A stretch of DNA of 55,694 nucleotides. Origin: Syntrophaceae bacterium UBA2188. Lineage in GTDB: Bacteria; Desulfobacterota; BSN033; UBA1163. The position numbers were made by a program, and so were the translations under genes. The notes below the pieces were generated by a model that was not told the origin of the DNA, did no database searches, and was given only the letters and a program-made list of their open reading frames with translations. Every line of letters begins with the position of its first letter. Position 1 is the stretch's first letter. The DNA is taken from NCBI GenBank assembly GCA_002327985.1, contig DCVM01000031.1:8309-64002 (forward strand). The letters are read 5' to 3'. This document shows, piece by piece, positions 16,570 through 25,837 of this stretch.

Positions 16570-16660
16570 TCAGTGGGGTAAACCCTTTTGAGCCATCCCC
16601 CCCTTGAGGACATAGGCCTTCGTATATCCCTTGCGTCCTGCCCCTTTGAAAATTCTTAAA
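16570..16660 (-). pseudogene. Remnant of a rhodanese-domain C-terminus
   Basis: The minus strand between the second small-protein gene and the antitoxin promoter reads GYTKAYVLKGGMAQKGLPH and then a stop (16570-16572). This matches the usual C-terminal end of rhodanese domains (G[YF].KVYVL.GG...K.G.P). No start, catalytic Cys loop or N-terminal half is present. The rest of the 16414-16679 gap is unassigned. Confidence 0.4.
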
Positions 16661-16679
16661 TTCCTTACACTTCTTTCTT

Positions 16680-17133
16680 CATCCTCTTACTTTTTATTAA
16701 GAGAAATGGTCCCCCTGTGGCCCATCGAATAAAAGTCTCCCTCAAGTTTCATCTTCCCATCCCCTTTATGAAGAGAGAGGTCAAACTCATCTTGCCCCCG
16801 CTTGAGATAGAGATTGTTGTCCTTTATTATTCCCTGCTTGAACTCCAACGTATGTGTTCCACCCATCTTGTCTTTCCTCTGAATCTCATGAAACAAGAAC
16901 TTTCCCTTGAGTGGAAGAGACTCATTATCAATTTCCAATTCCGTGCGGAAATTACGGTTATTGACGGTTCTCCACCCTTCCCATTTTCCTTTTAAATCAG
17001 AAAGGTTGCTTTCCGAGATAGGTTCTTTGGTCATCGCCGCATAACTCACCCATCCAATTAAAATAAAAATTGGGATCAAAACTCCGAAAAAAACAATCTT
17101 CTTCATATCCTTTGCCTCCCTTCTTGGATTTTC
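16680..17133. repeat. Segmental duplication, copy 2
   Basis: Counterpart of 15060-15515 at offset 1,620. Similarity stops at 17134, where the inserted 192-bp palindromic element begins, and resumes at 17338. Confidence 0.85.
16687..17106 (-). CDS. Small exported beta-rich protein, paralogue B
   Basis: 139 residues from the ATG at 17106, chosen because it matches paralogue A and has GGAGG about nine bases upstream. An in-frame ATG 24 codons earlier (17178) would read through the inserted palindrome and is rejected. It has a signal peptide or anchor (residues 1-23) and a beta-rich body as in paralogue A, with differences such as VNNRNF for INNRNF and HEIQRKDKMGG for HDIQRKDRISG. Changes are mostly conservative, which suggests both copies are under selection. 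Confidence 0.75.
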   Translation of the reverse strand: MKKIVFFGVLIPIFILIGWVSYAAMTKEPISESNLSDLKGKWEGWRTVNNRNFRTELEIDNESLPLKGKFLFHEIQRKDKMGGTHTLEFKQGIIKDNNLYLKRGQDEFDLSLHKGDGKMKLEGDFYSMGHRGTISLNKK

Positions 17134-17134
17134 A

Positions 17135-17326
17135 CCCCAATTGAGCGAAAAATGATTGCTGAGCTGAGATATCTCCATGATGATAAGGTCTCGTTAAAGA
17201 GTTTTTCAACTCCGTGTTTAAAATCCCCCTCAATCCCCCTTTATGAAAGGGGGACGAAAATGGGTTCTCCCCTTTGGTAAAGGGGAGTTGGAGGGGATTT
17301 TATCAAAATTTCTGACTCAATTGGGG
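17135..17326. mobile_element. MITE-like palindromic insertion with 11-bp terminal repeats
   Basis: The ends are perfect inverted repeats, CCCCAATTGAG (17135-17145) and CTCAATTGGGG (17316-17326). Inside is a nested palindrome of AAATCCCC...GGGGATTT type (about 17220-17302). The matching region of the other duplicate (15509-15520) has no such insert, giving an empty-site comparison. There is no ORF and no clear target duplication. Confidence 0.7.
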
Positions 17327-17458
17327 TTAAAGTATTTCAAGCCCAACACCCATGGGGACGGGCTCCGGTTTCGGAATATCGAATCAGCCCTTATATCTGA
17401 ACCCGTCCCTGCATCCCCAATTCCTTTTGTCTCGAATCAATGGCAAACCTATCAGCGA

Positions 17459-20400
17459 TTATCTTCTATTCCCGTACCAATCTTTCTCTTTATTATAAAA
17501 ATCGGTATAAAAACCGGTAAAAGAATTCCCATCCGGAGCCAGCTGAAAGCTAAAGGTTCCTGACTCAGACGGTAGGTTGCCGCTCTCTTCGGTAAGGTAA
17601 ATTCCAGTGAACTTATATCCATCCACTGAGACATTACCGCTCAATTGCCCGTTTATCCATCCCCATTTTGACGTATAATATTTGAAATTCCCTGTCGCCG
17701 TTGTTCCATTAACAGTTATTCCCATCGGGCAGTAATATAACCACGGGTCCCCATCAATGGTGTAACCATCAAAGTAGGTATCCCACACGCCTTGGAATGA
17801 TCTAACCCTGACGATCGCCGTGGCGGTCTTCTGTCCATAGGGATCCGTGTATGTCGCAGTGATTGTAACTGGTCCCTCGTCATTAGGCGTTACATTTACT
17901 TCCGACCCTGTAGTTGACGATAGGGATACACCGCCACTGTTAGTTGTCCAGTTGATAGTGGCAGATGGCAGTATGTTGACAAGTTGGCCGCCAACATCTC
18001 TGAGTTCGGCGCGAAGTGTCTTCGTGTTGTTCCCGAGAATCAAAACCGTTGCGGAAGGGATAATCTCGAATGTACACAATTCACAGTTTACCGTCACCTG
18101 CGCCTGACATCTTTTCTGTCCACACCTACTCGCAGACGGGTATTGATACGTAGCAGTTATCGTCGACTGCCCGATATTATTGGCACCCACTACCGTCAAT
18201 AACCCGACGCTCGGGGATGCCCATGCAGTGACGGCGTCGCTCGGGGACCAGGTTACAAGATCAGGATCAATATCCGCTACTTTTCCCTGGGCATCATAAG
18301 GGATTATCTCCAGCGCCGTCACTTGCCCAACTGACAGAGTAATCGCCGGAGGATTCACCTGACAGGAAGAGACATGATCCTCGACAGTGATCATGGCTGT
18401 TGTTATTACTGTTTCACAATCATGCTGGTATTTAGCGGTGATGATCACCGTTCCACAGTCTCTTCCTTCAACTGAGGTCCATCCTCCTGTATCTTGGATC
18501 AGGTAGGCTATGCTCGGATCACTGCTTGACCAGGTCACTGTGGATGGGTCGAGAATATTGCCTTCGGCTCCGATAATCTTTGCTATCAGAATTCTACCAT
18601 CCTCCACTTTTATGGTTTCCTGAGCAGGATCCACTAAGAAGGAGCCAATATTGGAGACCACCGTCAGTGCATAATCTGCAAAGATCTTATCCTCCGCGCC
18701 TATAGCACTCGCACGTATTAAAACGTCTCCTTCCTCCCGTCCTCCTTCAACAATTTTCCCATTAGGCGGGATATCAGCTCCCAATTGTGCAACATTTGGA
18801 TCTCCGATTATGATTTCCCAATCTGCTGGAAATGTTGCTGCCTCAAAGAGGACTTTGCCATCCTTACTGATACCAGTAAGTTCTGCTTTGAGATTTGCCT
18901 GTTGACACGCATAAATCCATGGTGCGTCTGAAACGATTTTGATTTCAAATTTCATATCTTCCGGACAACCGGCTGCTTCAGAGAGTGACTCAGTGATTGT
19001 GTTTGGCTCATCGCATGTCGGGAAAGTTGCGGTCAGCTTTGAACCTACTAGCTGACACTGCCCGGAAATAAAGTCGGCTTCGGTCACCTTTATTTCCATC
19101 AACTCCTCCATACAGCATCTAACACCAGGAGCACATTTCTCACGTTCTGTTTTGGTTTCAGGAGGCAGTGGTCTTGTATTAAGCAACTGGCATGCACCAG
19201 GTTGGAGGCCACGAAAAACTGGGCTGGGGTCATATAAAGGTCCGCACCAAAATTGGCCATCAATATAAGGGATATAGGTGTCGCAACGTTTGCATGTTTG
19301 TTCCCTGAAATTCAGAAGAAGAGCTGCAAGCCATTCTTCTGAGAAATGCTCCAGACTCATCTCAATAAAACCGTCGTTGCCCCAATATACGAGTTCTGCA
19401 TTGATAGTCCATTGTACATGACTATTCATATCAACTTCTATTCGAACGGGGATTTCTCCAGGTTCCAGTGTTACAGGAACAAATGCTCTGATTGGTGTAT
19501 TGAATAGAATGCCATGCGGTTCGGCCGAAAACCCACGAAGGCAACGTTTTTGGTGCGTGGCAAGCTGTTGTTGTGACAAAATGATTGCATCAACCTCTTC
19601 GCAGGATAGATCGGTTATTTTGATATCTACCAATTCATTGACTGCCCCAGCAGGTATGTCCAGAATTACTCCGTTGGGAAACTGCAATATCCCTCCCTCC
19701 GGACCAACTGAAAGTGTGTTACCAATTGAAATCTCATATTGGATATTCCATGACAGGTTTGACCAGCTAAATGCATAAGACCGGTCATGGCGGAAGGAGA
19801 AGGTGTCGGAGCTACTTACCGTGGCTCCCGCAGGCACATCCCCAAAGCTAAGAGTATTGTCTATGATGGTCGTGTATGGAGAGGTGCTGGTGGCAGTTGC
19901 TGCGACATTTAAAACTGCAGCCCCGGAGTTGGTGACGTCGGCCCGGTAGGTGTATTCATAGACCGTTCGTGTAATCCTTCTTTCGCTAATTTTGGCGTAA
20001 TTTCCGATTGTCAGATCTACAGTAACGTCTTGATCCTGTCCCGCATCGGCTATGGGGGGTTGATTCCCGGCAAGCTCAAAAGAAATATTCCATGACAGGT
20101 TTGACCAGCTAAATGCATAAGACCGGTCATGGCGGAAGGAGAAGGTGTCGGAGCTACTTACCGTGGCTCCCGCAGGCACATCCCCAAAGCTAAGAGTATT
20201 GTCTATGATGGTCGTGTATGGAGAGGTGCTGGTGGCAGTTGCTGCGACATTTAAAACTGCAGCCCCGGAGTTGGTGACGTCGGCCCGGTAGGTGTATTCA
20301 TAGACCGTTCGTGTAATCCTTCTTTCGCTAATTTTGGCGTAATTTCCGATTGTCAGATCTGTTGTCTGAGAGTGAGATTCAACAGGAACCATCATTGGTA

Positions 20401-20467
20401 AAGCAATCAAAAATAGAACCAAAATGAAGCCCAACCACCTCTGCCTATAATCAGTATTCCTTTTCAT
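17459..20467 (-). CDS. Large secreted protein with repeated and Ig-like domains
   Basis: 1,002 residues. A signal peptide (about 1-34, with hydrophobic WLGFILVLFLIALPMM) is followed by two 92-residue copies of a beta domain beginning DLTIGNYAKISERRITRT (identical in DNA). Then comes a ZU5-like/Cys-containing middle region (PEGGILQFPNGVILDIPAGA at about 255, Cys pairs CKRC, CCMEEL). Next are three or four Big2-like Ig modules (VTWSSSDPSIAYL, VTWSPSD, INWTTNSGGV; about 600-890), and a C-terminal beta domain (VSVDGYKFTGIY, SGTFSFQL, GNSFTGFYTDF). The composition suggests a cell-surface or secreted adhesive or structural protein. No PEP-CTERM or LPXTG anchor is present. Confidence 0.8.
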   Translation of the reverse strand: MKRNTDYRQRWLGFILVLFLIALPMMVPVESHSQTTDLTIGNYAKISERRITRTVYEYTYRADVTNSGAAVLNVAATATSTSPYTTIIDNTLSFGDVPAGATVSSSDTFSFRHDRSYAFSWSNLSWNISFELAGNQPPIADAGQDQDVTVDLTIGNYAKISERRITRTVYEYTYRADVTNSGAAVLNVAATATSTSPYTTIIDNTLSFGDVPAGATVSSSDTFSFRHDRSYAFSWSNLSWNIQYEISIGNTLSVGPEGGILQFPNGVILDIPAGAVNELVDIKITDLSCEEVDAIILSQQQLATHQKRCLRGFSAEPHGILFNTPIRAFVPVTLEPGEIPVRIEVDMNSHVQWTINAELVYWGNDGFIEMSLEHFSEEWLAALLLNFREQTCKRCDTYIPYIDGQFWCGPLYDPSPVFRGLQPGACQLLNTRPLPPETKTEREKCAPGVRCCMEELMEIKVTEADFISGQCQLVGSKLTATFPTCDEPNTITESLSEAAGCPEDMKFEIKIVSDAPWIYACQQANLKAELTGISKDGKVLFEAATFPADWEIIIGDPNVAQLGADIPPNGKIVEGGREEGDVLIRASAIGAEDKIFADYALTVVSNIGSFLVDPAQETIKVEDGRILIAKIIGAEGNILDPSTVTWSSSDPSIAYLIQDTGGWTSVEGRDCGTVIITAKYQHDCETVITTAMITVEDHVSSCQVNPPAITLSVGQVTALEIIPYDAQGKVADIDPDLVTWSPSDAVTAWASPSVGLLTVVGANNIGQSTITATYQYPSASRCGQKRCQAQVTVNCELCTFEIIPSATVLILGNNTKTLRAELRDVGGQLVNILPSATINWTTNSGGVSLSSTTGSEVNVTPNDEGPVTITATYTDPYGQKTATAIVRVRSFQGVWDTYFDGYTIDGDPWLYYCPMGITVNGTTATGNFKYYTSKWGWINGQLSGNVSVDGYKFTGIYLTEESGNLPSESGTFSFQLAPDGNSFTGFYTDFYNKEKDWYGNRR
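19743..20018. repeat. Exact 276-bp internal repeat, distal unit
   Basis: Identical by eye to 20085-20360, offset 342 bases, in frame (92 codons). The unit encodes one beta domain of the large secreted protein. Confidence 0.95.
20085..20360. repeat. Exact 276-bp internal repeat, proximal unit
   Basis: Partner of 19743-20018. A 66-base spacer encodes an Ala/Gly/Pro-containing linker (QPPIADAGQDQDVTV region). The identity implies recent duplication or continuing gene conversion. Confidence 0.95.
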
Positions 20468-20550
20468 CTTTCCCCCTCCTCATATGGTAAAAAGCATGAC
20501 AGCATGCCCCGCTAAAAAAAATCAGAACCATTGCTTAACGTCTCTGAAAT

Positions 20551-21102
20551 CTATGGTTTTATCCTTAATCTTTTCCCGATACCAATCAGACCAAGGAGTC
20601 CCGACCCTAAGAGGAGAAGAGTAGCAGGTTCCGGAACCGGTGCGGCTCCCGGGATTGTTTGTCCCCGTTCAATTGTTAAAAATTCTGGATCATATAATTC
20701 AAAATATTGAGAACCAGGAGTTCCAGGTCCCAGCCAGACAAAACTCACGATAAAGGGATCTGCTAATGATGCACCGTCAACAAGAGCCAGAGCGTCATAG
20801 ACGCCGTCAGATGTAAGATCTGCATCCGGCTGGAAGACAAGAGGATCCCAATATGAGTTCACAGCCGGAGGTGGATTTTGAAGATCGGAATACAACGAAT
20901 AACCAAAAAAGATTGTAAAACCGTAATCCTGATTAAAAGTGTAATCGCTTACAGTGTAGGAGTACTGCCACAAGTCCTGGCCTGGGGTAATGTCGGTTAA
21001 ATCAGTCACCTCATAAGAGATTGTGGTTGCGTAGGAATTGGTTGTGAAAATTATTAGAACAGCCACCACCGATATAAAGATCCTATAAAGTGTTTTCTTC
21101 AT
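20551..21102 (-). CDS. PEP-CTERM sorting-domain protein
   Basis: 183 residues from the ATG at 21102. AGGAGG lies eight bases before this ATG but only two before the alternative at 21108. A signal peptide occupies about residues 1-26 (ISVVAVLIIFTTNSYA). The body is beta-rich with no recognised domain. The C-terminus is a textbook PEP-CTERM signal: VPEPATLLLLGSGLLGL followed by basic KRLRIKP. Such proteins are cut and handled by exosortase and are linked to extracellular polysaccharide. No exosortase is in this window. Confidence 0.9.
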   Translation of the reverse strand: MKKTLYRIFISVVAVLIIFTTNSYATTISYEVTDLTDITPGQDLWQYSYTVSDYTFNQDYGFTIFFGYSLYSDLQNPPPAVNSYWDPLVFQPDADLTSDGVYDALALVDGASLADPFIVSFVWLGPGTPGSQYFELYDPEFLTIERGQTIPGAAPVPEPATLLLLGSGLLGLIGIGKRLRIKP

Positions 21103-21345
21103 TTTCATGCCCTCCTGTGATTTATTATTTTTTCAATTTTTGGTACATTATCTGACATACCTTCTCTTTCGAGAGCTGACCCCACAATCCTTACAAAACC
21201 GAATCCCCCACGTCTGAGACAGACTCCATCATCCTTACGCCCCGAGCTTTTGCAGAAAGGACAAATCTCCATTCCGATTCTTTCAGGATTGAATACCTGC
21301 ATGGTCATTCTTTTGGTTCACCCCACCTTTTGGAAAGCCGCAAAA

Positions 21346-21470
21346 CGTAAAGGGTGAGGCGTGAGGGGAAAATGTCTTTAAAACTATTTGCCATTGTAAA
21401 GTATCTGCCCCCTCACCCTTGACCTCTCCCCGCATCCGGGATCTTCGACCTACGAGGGGAGAGGGGTTTG
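21346..21470. repeat. Heptamer-phased GC-rich palindrome
   Basis: The left arm has TAAAGGG, TGAGGCG, TGAGGGG in phase 7 (from 21348). The right arm has CCTCACC, CTTGACC, TCTCCCC in phase 7 (from 21410), and a further hairpin CTCTCCCC...GGGGAGAGG follows. The right part overlaps the end of the small ORF at 21413-21646. Confidence 0.6.
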
Positions 21471-21646
21471 TCTTGTGATTCTTTTTTGGTAAAATTCAGA
21501 ATCTCCCAGAGTTCGTTGTAGTTGTGAAAACCCTTCTTTCCCTTTTTCCCAACTTCCTCGACGAGTCCGACCAGGTTGCGAGGTTTGTTTTTTTCAAAGC
21601 GGTAGATGCGAACGATGTAGTCGTGAGAGAAATCACCCGAACCCAA
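21413..21646 (-). CDS. Small hypothetical protein, repeat-fused C-terminus
   Basis: 77 residues. Residues about 9-52 (YIVRIYRFEKNKPRNLVGLV, then GFHNYNELWEIL) look like a real compact domain with alternating strand and helix. The last 20 residues (LSPRRSKIPDAGRGQG) come from the GC-rich palindrome and are unlikely to be ancestral. Function unknown. No clear ribosome site, and the start falls inside another repeat region, so the 5' end is uncertain. Confidence 0.4.
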   Translation of the reverse strand: MGSGDFSHDYIVRIYRFEKNKPRNLVGLVEEVGKKGKKGFHNYNELWEILNFTKKESQDKPLSPRRSKIPDAGRGQG

Positions 21647-21647
21647 A

Positions 21648-21757
21648 GTAAACCCCGTTAGAAGAGCTTCGCCCTTCTAATATGGAATGGCTCACACCCC
21701 GATAGAAGCCAAGCTTCGCACTGGGCAAGCAGAGGGGCTTTCTAACGGGGTAAACTC
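21648..21757. repeat. 110-bp inverted repeat with CCCCGTTAGAA arms
   Basis: The core left arm is CCCCGTTAGAA (21653-21663) and the right arm TTCTAACGGGG (21740-21750), with further imperfect pairing outward. A smaller palindrome AGAAG...CTTCT is nested inside. Sequence 21758-22015 contains no gene or motif that I can support. Confidence 0.7.
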
Positions 21758-22015
21758 CTTATTCCGTAACTCAACCGTTTCCCTGCTCTATATCACAGAC
21801 CCAGTTACAAATAAGTCACATATTCAAAAATATTTTTTACAGGGATTAAATTAGTTGGATGTGGAAAGGTAGAAGGATAGGATAGACAAATAATTTCAAT
21901 ACGTTAAAGGGTTTTTTTAGGAGGCGGGGATCACTAACTCCCCCCGACCCCCTCTTACCCTAAGAGAGGGAGCGTAAAGGGTACTCTTCCCCTAAGAGGA
22001 AAACCAGGTTTACGT

Positions 22016-22042
22016 TATGCGCTACGCCCTATGCGCTATGCG
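22016..22042. repeat. Heptamer array TATGCGC
   Basis: TATGCGC (22016), TACGCCC (22023), TATGCGC (22030) and TATGCG (22037), exact phase 7. It overlaps the end of the regulator gene and supplies its stop codon and last four residues. Confidence 0.75.
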
Positions 22043-25000
22043 TTTTTTTGAGTAACGTATCGCAAAGGGCCTTTGTTTTAGGAGAAGGTTCAATCCCAAG
22101 AACCGCTTTAAGTCTCTTTTCAAAACGCTGGTAAAGCGATAGGGCTTCAGCCCTCTGGTCCAGGTAGTCATAACAGGTCATAAGTCCCCGGCAGAACCCC
22201 TCCGCCAGATCGTCCACCTCAAAACCTTTCTGGTAGCAATCCATGGCTTTTTCCCACTGCCCTGCCTGAGTCCAGTGATCGCCCAGTCTTGACACACTCC
22301 TAAGAAACTTGTTTCGTAACCGCTCGCTTACGGACATCTTCCATGATTGCTCCGCCTCCTTGCCCAGAAATGGGCCTTGATATAATGCTAAGGCCTTTTC
22401 AGTGAGATAAATCGCTTTTGGGGCAATCCCCCTCTTTCCACAAGATATCAGCCTCCCCCAGGAGGTGTTCAAAGGCCCAGGCATCCACCCAGCAACGTTT
22501 GGGATCCAGAGAGAGTCGTCCCTCCCGGACAAGCACGGCCTCAGAGTAACCGATTAGCGCGCGGAACCGGTGAAGTGTCACCTGGAAAGAGTGATATGCC
22601 GAATCGCCATCCGCATCGGGCCAGAGAATGTCGATGATATCGTCCGCTCTGATCCCCTTTTCTCTCATTGTTATTAATACTTTCAGGATTGAGAGAGGCT
22701 TTTCCTGTGCTTTTCTCGAATAGGGAATCGGTTTTCCATCCTTTAAGACCAAAAACTGTCCAAGGGTGTAGATCTTCAAAGGCCAGGGCCAGGATTCTAT
22801 ATCAGAGGAGGATTCCACTGGAAGCAGATGATGTGTCCGAATAAGACTCTGCACATAATCCACTTCTATTCCGTGGTCAAGGGCCTTTGCACATAGACGC
22901 GCCATGACAGCGGGTCGCCAGATGAACAACATAGTTCTCATTTCCTGCTTATTCCCCAATGTCATTGCCTGGCTCAGGTAATCTACAGCACCTTTTTCAT
23001 CACCTCGGTCTAAAGCGAACTCGGCTTCAGTCAAGAGGCGTACGTATTCAAAAAGGAGACACCTGGAGCTAAGGACCAGATTCTTAACAATGGAAAGTTG
23101 AATCGATGCTTGCTTATGTTCACCTCTCTCATGAAACACATGGGCCTTCAAATGGCGATATAATACTACTGGAACTGGGTACCCTGATTCTTCAGCCAAT
23201 TCCATCGCCCTTTCGGCATGGAAAGCAGCCTGTGATATTTCGCCCCTGATGAAATGGAACCAGCCCGACAAAAAATGGTAGTGGGCTGCTTGGTCCCGTT
23301 TTCCTTTTCCAAGGGTGGCCTCAATTTCCTTCAAGAATTCCTCCGCCCATTGCATGTTTCCCGTGCAGAACGCCCCATACACTCCGTGGGCAAGGAGCAT
23401 AGCATCCATCACATGAATTCCGCTATGGCGGGCAATGTCAATGGCTTCCAGTATGGGGCGGACAGAGTCCAATGGATTGGACATATGGCAATAAGTCGCC
23501 TCCGAAAACCTCCATATCACGGCAGCAAGTGGAGAGACCGATGGGTTTCGGGCCATCCTTTTCATTTCGTCAAACAAAAGGTTCAATTTACCTACATCTG
23601 CTCTCCAATTAAAATAGGTTATTGCCCACATGTTGTTTTGAAGGAAGAGATTGTTATCTCCGATTTCCCGGGACGATCGTAAAGCCAGGTTCAACCACTC
23701 TTCAATATCGGGACGGTATGTCTGTCTCCACAGGATGGCTCCCGTCATACTCGACGCGACTCGGGCCTCAATTTCGGGGGAGGGGAACGACGGGGCGTAT
23801 TCCATTTGCTTATCAAGCCATTTGATCAACGGGTCAAGCATTTTGTATTCATTCCACTCGTACAGGATGCTATTTACGATACCCGCCCATGCGAGAAAGG
23901 CCCCTGAAACTTCTTCGTTCGCTTCAAAGCGTTGGAACGCACGTTGGAGAAACACGCGGGTCTCTGATGGGCTATACGGCAATCTGCATACCCCCAACCA
24001 ATAGAGAAGCCAGGGCATTTTATCCAGTAACTCTTCTGGAAAATGGTGTATCCATTTTCCAAGAAGTTGACTTCTTCCCTGGATCATTAACATGGGGGCA
24101 TGTTTCACAACTAAGTTAGTAAGTTCCTTCCAATCTTTCAACTCCGCCAAGAGTTCAACAGCTTCCTCTGTCTGACCAGACTCCTCGAGGAGCAGGGCTG
24201 ACCTGTGATGTAAATCCAAAAGTACTTCCCGAGAAAACGATTCTTTTGCACGGGTGAGAAGAAAGTTCCTGAAGAGAGGATGATATTGATAGACAGGCTC
24301 TACGGAGTAATGTTTCTCTATAAAAAAATTGTTCTTCATGAGTCCGGAAAGGATGGCTCCTCCATTTGTAGCGCCAGTAAGTTCTTCGGACATTTTGATG
24401 GTCATTCTCGGGAGAAAAGCTGTTTTCATAAGGAAAGTCTGGGTTTCCTTACTCATTTTTGTAAATAGCTCACTTTCAAAATAGTCGAAAATCACTTCCG
24501 GAGAAGATTTCTCGAGAGAATGAATCTCAACTCCTCTTTTCAGAGCATCCGAAATGAGAACAAGGCCTGCCACCCATCCATCAGCGATTTGATGAATGCG
24601 GAGAACCATTTCTTTTGACCGATTCTTTGGCACTTTCAAACTAACGATTTTCTTAGATTCTTCTAATGTGAAACGGAGTTCGTTCCATCCTAAAAATCCC
24701 ATCTGGTCCTGGGCGCGAAGTTGAGAAAAGACTGCTGGAGGATTGCTCCGGCTGATCAGGATAACACACACCCCTTCAGGGATGACAGAAATCCCATTGA
24801 AGATGACTTCATGAAGCGGAGAGTCCAGAGCCACCAAGTGATAATTGTCAAAGACAATGAAGAAAGGGGTCTTTAACCTACCGTAGAGGTTCTCAAAAAA
24901 TCTTAACGTGAAGGTGGAAATACCTGGTAGATATTCGGGCGTGAGCAGGGGTAAAGGCCTTCTGATGCGGGGGGATGCCTTCTTTGCGGCCATGCCCATG

Positions 25001-25245
25001 TAACTGAAGAAGGTAGCGATATCCGAATCCCCTTCATCCAGCGTGTACCAGAGACAGGAGTGTTTTGGGATATCGAGATAGCTTGTAACCAGAGAGGTTT
25101 TACCCGATCCTGCCGGTCCGGAAACCCAGAGGATGGGGCGACGATGAGAAACCCGGTCTAATAGCTGGAAAAGCCTCCTACGAGGAAGGATGCCTCCTGC
25201 ATTTGGCCGGGTAATCTTTGCTAAGGGGGTAGGCTCTCTTCTCAT
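22029..25245 (-). pseudogene. STAND/BTAD transcriptional regulator with a +1 frameshift
   Basis: The first ORF (22399-25245, 948 residues) has a STAND NTPase (Walker A GPAGSGKTS at about 41-49, Walker B-like FFIVFDNYH at about 130), a long MalT-like helical repeat region and, near 815-925, a winged-helix DNA-binding domain (LYTLGQFLVLKDGKPI-like, DDIIDILWPDAD). It breaks off inside the BTAD domain. The missing part continues in another frame to 22029 (APKAIYLTEKALALYQGPFL ... IEPSPKTKALCDTLL). Removing one base from the five-C run at 22428-22432 restores one 1,071-residue frame. This could be a real disruption, a sequencing error or slippage. The intact protein would be an ATP-dependent activator of MalT/SARP type. 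It may control the neighbouring exported-protein genes, but that is only positional. Confidence 0.8.
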
Positions 25246-25364
25246 TCAAACATGATAAATTTCTTTTAAAAGTCGTTAATTATGCTCCTCTCTTATGTTT
25301 TTATTCTCTCCTTGTCAACAAAAATCTTTCAGTTTTGGGAATCCATTACTTCTCCGGAGCTGCC

Positions 25365-25419
25365 GGGTAGGGGAGGCTTTAGCCTCCCTTGCTAAAGGGC
25401 GACTGAAGTCGCCCCTACC
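25365..25419. repeat. Nested palindrome, GGGTAGGGG family
   Basis: Outer arms GGGTAGGGG and CCCCTACCC enclose two hairpins, GGGAGGCTTTAGCCTCCC and GGGCGACTGAAGTCGCCC. It is related to 38402-38468. The rest of the 25246-25489 gap carries TTGACA (minus strand, 25313-25318), perhaps the -35 of the regulator promoter, but without a good -10. Confidence 0.8.
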
Positions 25420-25489
25420 CTGTTTCAGCGAGGGGTTGGAAGTTTTTCTTTTGATTTGAAACGAATCTTATGATAATAGTCAAACCCAT

Positions 25490-25768
25490 ATGGAAAAGGT
25501 CAGGGCACGGGTCATCGTTGAGGGAAGGGTCCAGGGGGTCTTCTTCCGTCACCACACTCAGGAGATGGCCTTTCGACTTGGATTGAAAGGTTGGGTGAAA
25601 AACCGCCGGGATGGTCGTGTTGAGGCTGTTCTTGAAGGTGATCAGGAACGGGTGGATCAGATGATTCAATGGTGCCACCGAGGTCCCTCAGAGGCTCGGG
25701 TGACCAAGGTTTATGTAACCGGGGAGAATTATACTGGGGAGTTTGATGATTTTTCTGTCACGTATTGA
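25490..25768 (+). CDS. acyP: Acylphosphatase
   Basis: 92 residues, the normal family length. It hydrolyses acyl phosphates such as acetyl phosphate or carbamoyl phosphate. The signature GRVQGVFFRHHTQ (about 12-24) supplies the phosphate loop and catalytic Arg, and GWVKNRRDGRVEAVLEG (about 34-50) holds the catalytic Asn. Its neighbours are unrelated. It is monocistronic and faces away from the regulator. Confidence 0.93.
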   Translation: MEKVRARVIVEGRVQGVFFRHHTQEMAFRLGLKGWVKNRRDGRVEAVLEGDQERVDQMIQWCHRGPSEARVTKVYVTGENYTGEFDDFSVTY

Positions 25769-25837
25769 ATATGACAGCTCTGAACCCTATTACACGCTCT
25801 CTTATCTTGTAATCAGTCCCTAATCGGCGAAATCAAT

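Noticed and set aside
21105..21308. 67-residue ORF with CPFC and Cys/Gly features upstream of the PEP-CTERM gene
   Set aside because: Its end overlaps the PEP-CTERM ribosome site and start, no ribosome site of its own is visible, and only a short Cys-containing part looks ordered. It could be a remnant of a small zinc-ribbon protein, but support is too weak.
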